DNA of 64,000 bases from the NCBI GenBank assembly GCA_035543115.1, contig DATKKF010000029.1:1-64000 (forward strand), written 5' to 3'. The notes beneath the pieces are model-generated. The model worked only from the letters and a program-made list of their open reading frames with translations, did no database searches and had not been told where the DNA came from. Numbering within the stretch: position 1 is the first letter of the stretch; each line of letters opens with the position of its first letter. The DNA comes from RPRB01 sp035543115 (lineage in GTDB: Bacteria; Myxococcota; Myxococcia; Myxococcales; Myxococcaceae). Below are positions 41,758 to 48,425 of the stretch, piece after piece. A program made the translations under genes and the position numbers.

Positions 41758-43137
41758 GTGTCCCGCTCCAACGCCACGAGGTCCGAGACCGATGGCCGGC
41801 CGTCGTCCCGCCCTGCGCGGACCAGCCAGCTGGTGGTGGCGCTCTCCTGTGACCGGCCGTTCGAGGCGCCGCGCGCGGTCGAGCTGACCGGCGCCTCCGA
41901 GGTGTGGCTGGGCCGTGCGCCTCCCGAGGCGCCGCCTGCCGTGGTCCGGCTCAGCTTCGTGGACGACCGGATGTCGGCGCTCCACGCGCGGCTACGGCGG
42001 GTCCTCGGACGCTGGGTCATCGAGGATGCAGGGAGCAAGAACGGCCTGCGCGTCCAGGGGACGCCACAACGCCGGGCCGTGCTCAACCCCGGGGACGCCA
42101 TCGAGTGCGGGCAGACCTTCCTCGTCTTCGAGGAGCACGCCGCCGCTGACGAGCCACCGCCGTCGCTCCCCGCAGACGCCGCGGAGCTCGGCTGCCAGAG
42201 CTTCCACCCCGATCTCCTGTCCGCCTGGTCGGCGCTGGCCCGTGTTGCGCCCACCCGGGTGCCGGTGATGTTGCAGGGGGAGACAGGTACCGGGAAGGAG
42301 CTCGCCGCCCGAGCGCTCCACCTCTGGTCCGGACGGTCCGGGGCCTTCGTGGCGGTGAACTGCGGCGCGCTGCCGGAGCAGCTGGCCGAGAGCGAGCTCT
42401 TCGGGGTGCGGCGGGGCGCCTTCACCGGCGCGTTGGAGGACCGGCCGGGACTGCTCCGCGCCTCGAGTGGCGGCACGCTGCTCCTGGACGAGGTGGGTGA
42501 GCTGCCGGCTGCGCTGCAAGTGAAGCTGCTCCGCGTGCTCCAGGAGAACGAGGTCCAGCCGGTGGGCGCCGCGCAGCCGGTCCGGGTGGACCTGCGCGTC
42601 GTCACCGCCACCCACCGGGACCTCGCGGCGCTGGTGGAGGAGGACGCCTTCCGGAGCGACCTCTTCGCGCGGCTCACCGGGCTCGAGGTCGAGCTGCCGC
42701 CGCTCCGCGACCGGCGCGCCGACCTGGGTCTGCTCATCCCGACGCTGCTGAGACGCGCCGGCGCCGACGCGGGGGTGCGCCTCTCGCGCGAGGCGGGCCG
42801 GGCGCTGTTCCGCTGGAGCTGGCCGCACAACGTCCGCGAGCTGGAGAAGGCGCTGGCGCTGGCGGTGGCGCTGGCCGGACACGGGCGCATCGAGCTCGCC
42901 CACCTCCCGGAGCCGGTGCGCACCGCGCCCGAGCCCCGGCCGGACCCGATGGCCGGGCGCGCGACCCGGCCCCTGAGCGAGGCCGACGTGAGCCGCCGCA
43001 CCGAGCTCATCGAGCTGCTCCGCACGCACCACGGGAACGTGAGCGCCGTCGCCCGTCAGATGGGCGTGGCGCGGATGCAGATCCAGCGGTGGTGCCGGCG
43101 CTTCCATCTGGATCCGGCGAGCTTCCGCGCTGCCTGA
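41758..43137 (+). CDS. FHA-domain sigma54-dependent transcriptional activator
   Basis: The protein has 459 aa. Residues 40-125 are an FHA domain (VWLGR..VDDRMSALHARL..EDAGSKNGLRVQG), which binds phosphothreonine peptides. Residues 150-375 form the AAA+ domain with GETGTGKE (Walker A), GAFTGA contacting sigma54, GGTLLLDEVGEL (Walker B) and RxDLFARL. The C-terminus is a Fis-type helix-turn-helix (GNVSAVARQMGVARMQIQRW). It lacks a receiver domain, so control by phosphorylated partner proteins is expected, most simply the kinase encoded before it. GTG at 41758 directly follows the kinase stop. A cluster of GGGTGCAAC repeats lies just behind the gene. Confidence 0.92.
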   Translation: MSRSNATRSETDGRPSSRPARTSQLVVALSCDRPFEAPRAVELTGASEVWLGRAPPEAPPAVVRLSFVDDRMSALHARLRRVLGRWVIEDAGSKNGLRVQGTPQRRAVLNPGDAIECGQTFLVFEEHAAADEPPPSLPADAAELGCQSFHPDLLSAWSALARVAPTRVPVMLQGETGTGKELAARALHLWSGRSGAFVAVNCGALPEQLAESELFGVRRGAFTGALEDRPGLLRASSGGTLLLDEVGELPAALQVKLLRVLQENEVQPVGAAQPVRVDLRVVTATHRDLAALVEEDAFRSDLFARLTGLEVELPPLRDRRADLGLLIPTLLRRAGADAGVRLSREAGRALFRWSWPHNVRELEKALALAVALAGHGRIELAHLPEPVRTAPEPRPDPMAGRATRPLSEADVSRRTELIELLRTHHGNVSAVARQMGVARMQIQRWCRRFHLDPASFRAA

Positions 43138-43152
43138 CTGTGAGGCCCCGGA

Positions 43153-43206
43153 GGGTGCAACACCGCAGGGGTGCAACATCCGCGTGGGGTGCAACCTGTT
43201 GCACCC
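43153..43206. promoter_or_regulatory. GGGTGCAAC repeat cluster, probable activator binding sites
   Basis: GGGTGCAAC occurs perfectly at 43153-43161, 43169-43177 and 43187-43195, and its reverse complement at 43198-43206. The last two form a palindrome with a 2-bp centre. The array begins 16 bp behind the FHA activator stop. It lies 72-125 bp upstream of the predicted sigma54 transcript start, the distance at which enhancer-bound activators normally work. I infer that it is bound by the Fis-type domain of that activator. Confidence 0.6.
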
Positions 43207-43252
43207 TGGGCCGCTGGTGCCGTTGTCCCAGGCAAATCGCCGCCGCGGGCCC

Positions 43253-43268
43253 GGCATGCCGACTGCAA
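43253..43268 (+). promoter_or_regulatory. Predicted sigma54 (-24/-12) promoter
   Basis: CGGCATGCCGACTGCA fits the sigma54 pattern TGGCACG-N4-TTGCA at GG (43253-43254), CA, G, and TGCA, with the obligatory 10-bp gap between GG and GC (43265-43266). An A/T patch (AATT) follows the -12 element. Predicted start is near 43278. Four near-consensus elements plus the upstream repeats make it better than a chance GG-N10-GC in this GC-rich DNA. Confidence 0.55.
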
Positions 43269-43277
43269 TTCCCTCGG

Positions 43278-43359
43278 CGCGAGTCGAGGCGGCCTGCGGT
43301 CCTGGGGCCACGGGGCGCCGTGGGTTCACTCTCCCCTCCCCACGGCGCCTCGTCTTTTT
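43278..43359 (+). ncRNA. Predicted small RNA controlled by FHA activator
   Basis: Between the sigma54-type promoter and the terminator no ORF with start and ribosome-binding site fits. The transcript would be about 80 nt, made of a short 5' part that can form a GGTC/GGCC stem (around 43297-43308) and the strong terminator hairpin. Its 3' end reaches the stop codon of the convergent YgcG-type gene, so read-through from that side would be antisense. Its existence is predicted only. Confidence 0.45.
43314..43359 (+). terminator. Intrinsic terminator (11-bp stem and T-run)
   Basis: GGCGCCGTGGG (43314-43324) pairs perfectly with CCCACGGCGCC (43339-43349) across a 14-nt loop, followed by TCGTCTTTTT (to 43359). 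This is one of very few clear T-runs in the window and it serves the plus strand. It ends the predicted small RNA and any read-through from the activator gene. Confidence 0.85.
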
Positions 43360-44150
43360 CAGTAGCTGTCGCTCGATCCGCCGCCGCCGCCCTCGCCGCC
43401 GCCGCCGCCACCGAAGCCGCTGCCCCCGCCGCCTCCGTCCCAGCCCCCACCGCCTCCCCCTCCGCCGCCCCAGCCGCCTCCGCCGCCGATCCACGGTGGG
43501 CCGCCCCAGTAGGTCCGGCGCCGCGGGTGCCGGCTGGAGCGCAGGAGCAGCATCAGGAGCACGAAGAGGATGAAGCCCCAGAAGCAGACGTCGAACCAGT
43601 GTGGCAAGACGACGGGTGGCTGCTGCCAGTCGGGTGCGCGCTGCCCGGGCTGGCGCTGGGTGGTGGAGGTGCCCGAGAGCGCCTCGGTGATGCCGTCGAT
43701 CCCGGCGAGGATGGCGTCGTGGACCCGGTTCTCGCGCATCAGCGGGGCAATGCGCCGGCGGATGATGTCGTTGGACTGGAGGTCGGTCAGCTCGCCGCCG
43801 ACTCCCTTGCCGGTCTCGATGCGGATGCGGCGCTCGCCGGTGGCGATGAGCAGCACCACGCCGTTGTCCTTGCCCTTCTGACCGGGCCGCCAGGTCTGGA
43901 TGACCTGGTAGCCCACGTCCTCGATCGGCTCGCCTTCCAGCGAGGGTGTCACCAGGACGAAGATCTGGTTGGTGGTCTGCCGCTCGTAGTCACCCAGCCG
44001 GTTGTCGAGGTCCGCCAGCTCGGCCGGGGTGAGGACCCCCGCGGTGTCGGTGACGTAGTCGGTCTGCTTCGGGACGTTGAACGCCCAGGCGGAGCCGAAC
44101 TCGAGGAGGAGGAGGGTCGCGCAGAGCGGGCCCCAGGCCCGCGTCCGCAT
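43359..44150 (-). CDS. TPM-domain membrane protein (YgcG-like)
   Basis: The protein has 263 aa. A signal peptide ends near AWA (residue 23). Residues 28-150 are the TPM domain (DTAGVLTPAELADLDNRLGDYERQTTNQIFVLVTPSLEG..DNGVVLLIATGERRIRIETGKGVGG). One transmembrane helix (about residues 188-204) is followed by a Gly-rich tail with Trp, Phe and Ser. TPM/YgcG proteins frequently pair with LemA, as here; the LemA gene is directly upstream and overlaps by one base. Function is not established. Confidence 0.85.
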   Translation of the reverse strand: MRTRAWGPLCATLLLLEFGSAWAFNVPKQTDYVTDTAGVLTPAELADLDNRLGDYERQTTNQIFVLVTPSLEGEPIEDVGYQVIQTWRPGQKGKDNGVVLLIATGERRIRIETGKGVGGELTDLQSNDIIRRRIAPLMRENRVHDAILAGIDGITEALSGTSTTQRQPGQRAPDWQQPPVVLPHWFDVCFWGFILFVLLMLLLRSSRHPRRRTYWGGPPWIGGGGGWGGGGGGGGGWDGGGGGSGFGGGGGGEGGGGGSSDSY

Positions 44151-44743
44151 CAGAAGGTCACCTTGGGCGCCTGCTGAGCGTCCGGTGAAGCCTGGAAGTA
44201 GACCCGAGGCTTGAACGTGCCGCCGGTGGCCCGCCTCACCACCGCGCCCCGGATCTTCCCGAGCTCGGTGTTGTAGTCCCGCACGGCCTCATTGTACTGC
44301 TCGCGTGCTCGGAGGATGCGGTTCTCGGTCCCCTCGAGCTGCACCTGGAGGTCGTGGTACTGGGCGTTGGCCTTGAGGTCGGGGTAGGCCTCGTTGGCCA
44401 CCAGGAGCCGGGACAGGGCGCCTTGCAGCTGATCCTGGGCCTTCTGGAAGGCGGCGACCTTCTCCGGATCCTGCAGATCCTCTGCGCTGAGGGTGATGCT
44501 GGTGGCCCGGGCCCGGGCCTCAGTCACCTCGGTGAGCGTCTTCTCCTCGTGCTGGGCGGAGGCCTTCACCGTCGCCACCAGGTTCGGGACGAGGTCGGCC
44601 CGGCGCTGCAGCTGCGCCTGGTAGTCCGCCCACCTCGCGTCGCAGAGCTGGTCCTTGGCGATCAGCTGGTCGTACTGGTTGCAGCCAGCCAGGGCGAACA
44701 GTCCCACGGCGGCCACGAGGGCGATGGGGGCGCGGGTCGTCAT
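44150..44743 (-). CDS. lemA: LemA-family lipoprotein
   Basis: The protein has 197 aa. FALAGCNQYD is a lipobox cleavage site. The helical body contains RRADLVPNLVATVKASAQHEEKTLTEVTEARARA and LLVANEAYPDLKANAQYHDLQVQLEGTENRI, characteristic of LemA. Unlike most LemA proteins it is a lipoprotein rather than a single-helix membrane protein. It is followed by the TPM gene with a one-base overlap. A TAGGGT box (44755-44750) lies six bases before the ATG, suggesting a leaderless message. Confidence 0.9.
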   Translation of the reverse strand: MTTRAPIALVAAVGLFALAGCNQYDQLIAKDQLCDARWADYQAQLQRRADLVPNLVATVKASAQHEEKTLTEVTEARARATSITLSAEDLQDPEKVAAFQKAQDQLQGALSRLLVANEAYPDLKANAQYHDLQVQLEGTENRILRAREQYNEAVRDYNTELGKIRGAVVRRATGGTFKPRVYFQASPDAQQAPKVTF

Positions 44744-44749
44744 GGCGAC

Positions 44750-44755
44750 ACCCTA
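44750..44755 (-). promoter_or_regulatory. Candidate -10 box, leaderless lemA start
   Basis: TAGGGT ends six bases before the lemA ATG. A TTGCGC (44780-44775) lies 19 bp upstream, slightly wide for a -35. Confidence 0.4.
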
Positions 44756-44875
44756 ACGCCCACCATGTGCGCACGCGCAAGCGAACTTTCGGACGGAGGT
44801 GTGCCTCCGGAGCGTCCTGGCAGGCAGACGCAAGTCCCGTCGGGACATTAGGATTCCTGTCTGTACCCGCCGCCG

Positions 44876-46828
44876 ATGCGATCTGCCCCTTCCACGCCGA
44901 CCAGCTCAGCGTGGGCGCGCACACCCGTGCCGCGTCCGCCCCGTGCCCGGCGGCGCGCGCGCCGTCGCCGCTGGATGCAGCGCACGGCGGTGGTGGTGCT
45001 CGCGCTGCTCAGCGCGGTCACGGTCCTCCACTCGGTCCTCAACTCGTCGATGGTGCGCTCGCGCCTGAGGGACAGGGTCGAGGCGGCGCTCGCCGCGCGG
45101 CTCGGCGGGGTGGAGCTCGGAAGCCACAGCGAGGTGGACTGGGGGATGCGTCTCAGCTTCGGACCTTTGCGCATCTCGCCCGAACCAGGCGCCCCGGTCG
45201 TTCTGGAGATGGAGCGGGTGCGCGTGCGGCCGCGATGGACCGCGCTGCTCGCCGGCCGGCTCGAGCCCGCCCTGGTGCAGCTGCGCACGGTGGTGGTGCG
45301 CCCGGGCACCCAGCTCGAAGGTCTCCGCGCGCTCGCCAGGCGACTGAAGACGAAGCCCCCCGCCTCGAAGGAGACGCCTGTCTCGGGGTCCTCGGGCGCC
45401 CGTCTGCCGCGGCTCGAGGTGCAGGACCTCCGCGTCGAGCTGGTGTCCAGCCAGGACGGGCACCCGCTCGACCTCGGCGCCTGGGACGCGCAGGTGGAGA
45501 TCTCCGGAGCCGCCTCGGGCCGCGTGCTCGAGGTGGCGGTGCAGCGCGACGGCGGCGGAGAGGCGCGCTCCATCGTGCGCTGGGCCCACGACCAGCCGTT
45601 CCAGATCGAGGGGGGCCTGGAGGGGATGCCGCTCCGGCCCCTGATCGAGCTGCTCGGTCAGCGGGTGGGGGTACGCGCCACGGCCGGCTCGGTCACCGCC
45701 CGCATCAACGGGCTCGTCCCGGCCGACCTCAGGCGTGGTGAGCTCGAGGTCTCGGGCCGCATCGACGGCCTCTTCCTCGAGGGCAGCCGGCTGGCCACCG
45801 AGCCGGTCGGGCCCTGGCGTCTGTCGGGCGCGGGAACGGTGGACTGGGACCGCGGCGCCCGGGAGGTGCGGCTCCGCGACGGCCACATCGGCTTCGGCGA
45901 GAACGACTCGCTCCGGGTGAACCTCGAGGGCGTCTACGAGGGCACGAGGGCGCCGCGCTTCCGGGCCGAGGCGCGGGTGGACCAGCTCCGCTACCAGGAC
46001 GCGGTCGACGCGCTGCCACCGCAGTTCAGCCTGGGAGACGAGGCCCCGCGGATCCCCGGGCTGCTCGATGCGCGCGTGCGAGTGTCGGGGCCGGTGCGCG
46101 ACCCCGAGCAGTGGCTGCTCGACGTCAAGCTGGACCTGGCCGGGCTCCGCTCCGCCTCCAAGGCGACGCCGTTCTTCCTCCGCGGTCCGTTCATTTACCG
46201 ACCGGTGGACGCAGCCGGGCACACCCGTGAGGTGTGGGTGGGGCCGCAGAACCCGAACTTCGTCCCGATCTCGGATCTCCCCCGGTACGTGTCCCGCGCG
46301 GTGACCACCAGCGAGGACGCAGGCTTCTGGTTCCACTCCGGCTTCGACTTCGACGAGATGAAGGAGAGCATCATCGACGCCGCCGAGGGCAGCCGGGTGC
46401 GTGGCGCGTCGACCCTCACCCAGCAGCTGGCGAAGAACCTGTTCCTCTCCCGCGAGCGGACCTTCGCCAGGAAGGTTCGCGAGGCGCTGTTCACGGTGGC
46501 GCTCGAGGCCTCGCTGCCCAAGGCGCGGCTGATGGAGATCTACCTGAACATCATCGAGTGGGGCCCGGGCATCTACGGCCTGGGAGAGGCCTCCCGGCAC
46601 TACTTCGGGGTCAACCCGCGGAACCTCGGCGTGCAGCAGGCCGTGTTCCTGGCGACCATCATCCCCAATCCGGTCCGGTACCACGGGATGTACGAGAAGG
46701 GCCGGCTCACCCCTGCATGGCAGCACAAGGTGCGGAACCTCATCCGGAAGCTGGAGTCGAACGGGATCATCGACTCGGCGCAGGCGTTCCAGGCCGAGTT
46801 CACGCCGATGAAGTTCCGGCGGGATTGA
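44876..46828 (+). CDS. AsmA-like N-domain fused to GT51 peptidoglycan transglycosylase
   Basis: The protein has 650 aa. An arginine-rich N-terminus precedes one transmembrane helix (about residues 37-52). Residues 60-430 are AsmA-like beta-rich sequence. The C-terminal 190 residues are a GT51 domain: TTSEDAGFWFHSGFD carries the catalytic Glu, GASTLTQQLAKNLFLS the second motif, and KARLMEIYLNIIEWGPGIYGLGEASRHYFG the third. It should polymerise lipid II into glycan strands, as MtgA does, without a transpeptidase domain. An ATG at 44975 is an alternative start. The AsmA-like part is unusual for MtgA and may handle lipid-facing transport. Confidence 0.82.
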   Translation: MRSAPSTPTSSAWARTPVPRPPRARRRARRRRWMQRTAVVVLALLSAVTVLHSVLNSSMVRSRLRDRVEAALAARLGGVELGSHSEVDWGMRLSFGPLRISPEPGAPVVLEMERVRVRPRWTALLAGRLEPALVQLRTVVVRPGTQLEGLRALARRLKTKPPASKETPVSGSSGARLPRLEVQDLRVELVSSQDGHPLDLGAWDAQVEISGAASGRVLEVAVQRDGGGEARSIVRWAHDQPFQIEGGLEGMPLRPLIELLGQRVGVRATAGSVTARINGLVPADLRRGELEVSGRIDGLFLEGSRLATEPVGPWRLSGAGTVDWDRGAREVRLRDGHIGFGENDSLRVNLEGVYEGTRAPRFRAEARVDQLRYQDAVDALPPQFSLGDEAPRIPGLLDARVRVSGPVRDPEQWLLDVKLDLAGLRSASKATPFFLRGPFIYRPVDAAGHTREVWVGPQNPNFVPISDLPRYVSRAVTTSEDAGFWFHSGFDFDEMKESIIDAAEGSRVRGASTLTQQLAKNLFLSRERTFARKVREALFTVALEASLPKARLMEIYLNIIEWGPGIYGLGEASRHYFGVNPRNLGVQQAVFLATIIPNPVRYHGMYEKGRLTPAWQHKVRNLIRKLESNGIIDSAQAFQAEFTPMKFRRD

Positions 46829-46981
46829 ACCCTGAGCCGGGTGGCGGCGGCGCCAAGACGCCCCGGGCCGAGCCGGTTGGGGGCGACGGCAGGCGGGCGT
46901 CGGCGCCCGAGCGAGCCGCCCTGACCACCCTCTGCAGCCCGCCGTCCGGCAGGGGTCTGCCGAGGGAGCGGTCGCCCCTGC

Positions 46982-47009
46982 TTGCGCGCACCCGCGACTG
47001 CGTTACCTG
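46982..47009 (+). promoter_or_regulatory. Candidate promoter of mini zinc-ribbon gene
   Basis: TTGCGC (46982-46987) and TACCTG (47004-47009) stand 16 bp apart. The ATG at 47017 follows only seven bases later, so the mRNA would have almost no leader. The rest of 46829-47016 holds nothing else I can support. Confidence 0.4.
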
Positions 47010-47016
47010 TACATCC

Positions 47017-47226
47017 ATGTTGAACGGCACCTTTGATCAGCAAGGAGAGATCGCCGACTTCACTCTTCCCACCGGCTGTCCGCTCTGTGGTGGGGAGCTG
47101 GCCGTGCGGATGACTCCTGGCACGAGCTTCAGCTACTGCGCGCACTGCCACTGGCTCTCGCGCTCTCACGTCGCTGTGGGGCCGAACAGCGTGCGCGTCG
47201 GGCACCCGCCCGGCGGGCTCGTCTGA
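47017..47226 (+). CDS. Mini zinc-ribbon protein
   Basis: The protein has 69 aa. CPLCGG near residues 21-26 and YCAHCHW near 40-46 form a four-Cys (or Cys3-His) ribbon. No signal or helix is present, so it is likely cytosolic. Small ribbons like this often bind nucleic acid or a protein partner. There is no Shine-Dalgarno but a promoter-like sequence ends seven bases before the ATG. It is convergent with the sirtuin gene. Confidence 0.55.
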   Translation: MLNGTFDQQGEIADFTLPTGCPLCGGELAVRMTPGTSFSYCAHCHWLSRSHVAVGPNSVRVGHPPGGLV

Positions 47227-47268
47227 CGCCTCGCGGCGACCCGGCCTCCGGGGGTCGACCGCCATCGT

Positions 47269-48018
47269 TCACCCGCGAAGAAGGGCTGGAAGCAGCGTCC
47301 CGCTCGGGCCTTCCCGGACATGGTCGAACCGCCCGGCGTTGTCGGCGCGCTCGGCGTTGACCAGCCAGGTCTCGGCGCCCCTGGCTCGGGCCAGGTCCAC
47401 GAGCCCGGCCGCGGGCCAGACCGCACCCGAGGTCCCCGCGGCGAGGAAGACCAGGCGCCCTCCGCGCCAGCGCTCGAGGAACGCGTCCACCGCGTGGAGG
47501 TGGGTCGGGTCCAGCGCCTCGCCGAACCACACCACCGCCGGTCGGAGCGGGGCGCCACAGCGCTCGCACTGCGGCACCGTCCCCTCCGGGTACGCCGTCT
47601 CGTCCGGGGTCTCCGGCCGCTGGCAGCGCGAGCAGCGCGTTCCGAGCAGCCGGCCGTGGATCTCGATCAGTCGCCCGCTCCCGGCGCGCCGGTGCAGTCC
47701 GTCCACGTTCTGGGTCACGAGCAGGAAGCGCTCACCCATCCGCCGCTCCACCTCGGCGAGCGCCCGGTGCCCCGCGCTGGGTCGGGCCTCCAGCGCGGCC
47801 TCGCGCCGCTCCGAGTAGAAGCGCCACACCAGCGCCGGGTCCGCCTGGAAGCCCTCGGGTGAGGCGAGCCGCTGAAAGGCATGCGAGCGCCACAGCCCGC
47901 CCGAGCCGCGGTACGTCGGCAGCCCGCTCTCAGCAGACACTCCCGCGCCCGTCAGGACCAGGAGCGCCGAGTCGGAGTCGAGCCCGAGCGCGTCAGCGGA
48001 TGAAGTAGCCGGCGCCAC
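47269..48018 (-). CDS. cobB: Sir2-family NAD-dependent protein deacylase (CobB-type)
   Basis: The protein has 249 aa. GAGVSAESGLPTYRG is the NAD-binding loop, TQNVDGLHRRAG the catalytic motif with His in IEIHGRLL, and CSRCQRPE..CERCGAPLRP the four-Cys zinc site. FYSERREA carries the Tyr-x-x-Arg pair found in SIRT5/CobB-type enzymes that remove succinyl or malonyl groups as well as acetyl. It would control metabolic enzymes by deacylation. The GTG start lies inside the end of the upstream DUF4019 gene, overlapping 26 bp, so translation is likely coupled. Confidence 0.88.
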   Translation of the reverse strand: MAPATSSADALGLDSDSALLVLTGAGVSAESGLPTYRGSGGLWRSHAFQRLASPEGFQADPALVWRFYSERREAALEARPSAGHRALAEVERRMGERFLLVTQNVDGLHRRAGSGRLIEIHGRLLGTRCSRCQRPETPDETAYPEGTVPQCERCGAPLRPAVVWFGEALDPTHLHAVDAFLERWRGGRLVFLAAGTSGAVWPAAGLVDLARARGAETWLVNAERADNAGRFDHVREGPSGTLLPALLRG

Positions 48019-48409
48019 GGAATTGGCCCTGCGGATCGAGCATGACGGTCACGTTCTCCGACGCCCGCTCCTTGTGCTCGAACCGCGTCTCGTAGACCAG
48101 GACGACGTAGGTCCCGTCGGGCGCACCCGGCAGCGTGTGGGCCAGCTGCTTCGCGGAGAGCTTCCTCGACAGGACCTTGCCCAGCGGCCGGCGCGCCGCG
48201 CCCGCCATCTTCTCCCACTCCGCCCGGGAGACCTGGTCGCGGAACATGGGGGCCGCCTCGTCCCACGAGGCTCCGTACCGTCCGGCGTCGATCAGCTTCA
48301 GCCAGGCCTCCGCCGCCTGCACCCCGGCCGCCTCGGTCGACTCTGCCGCGGCGGCGGTGGTGGTCACCAGGAGGAGCAGGCCGACCGAGCGCGCAATGGA
48401 ACGTGTCAT
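47993..48409 (-). CDS. Secreted DUF4019-family protein
   Basis: The protein has 138 aa. A signal peptide (SIARSVGLLLLVTTTAAAA) is followed by AAEAWLKLIDAGRYGASWDEAAPMFRDQVSRAEWEKMAGAARRPLGKV, the DUF4019 signature, and a beta segment ending in GAGYFIR. The domain is usually a small periplasmic protein of unknown role. It overlaps the sirtuin gene start by 26 bp and lies 16 bp behind the hydroxy-acid oxidase gene. Confidence 0.8.
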   Translation of the reverse strand: MTRSIARSVGLLLLVTTTAAAAESTEAAGVQAAEAWLKLIDAGRYGASWDEAAPMFRDQVSRAEWEKMAGAARRPLGKVLSRKLSAKQLAHTLPGAPDGTYVVLVYETRFEHKERASENVTVMLDPQGQFRGAGYFIR

Positions 48410-48425
48410 GGATTCACCCCGCGGG

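Noticed and set aside
39852..43025. Minus-strand open frame across the kinase-activator operon
   Set aside because: Both plus-strand genes are strongly supported by motifs; the antisense frame is a codon-bias artefact.
43153..43206. Short CRISPR-like array
   Set aside because: Nine-bp units with 7-9 bp gaps and one inverted copy are too short and irregular; no cas genes are present.
43187..43206. Palindrome as a terminator
   Set aside because: The 2-nt centre cannot form a good RNA loop and no T-run follows; a real terminator lies at 43314.
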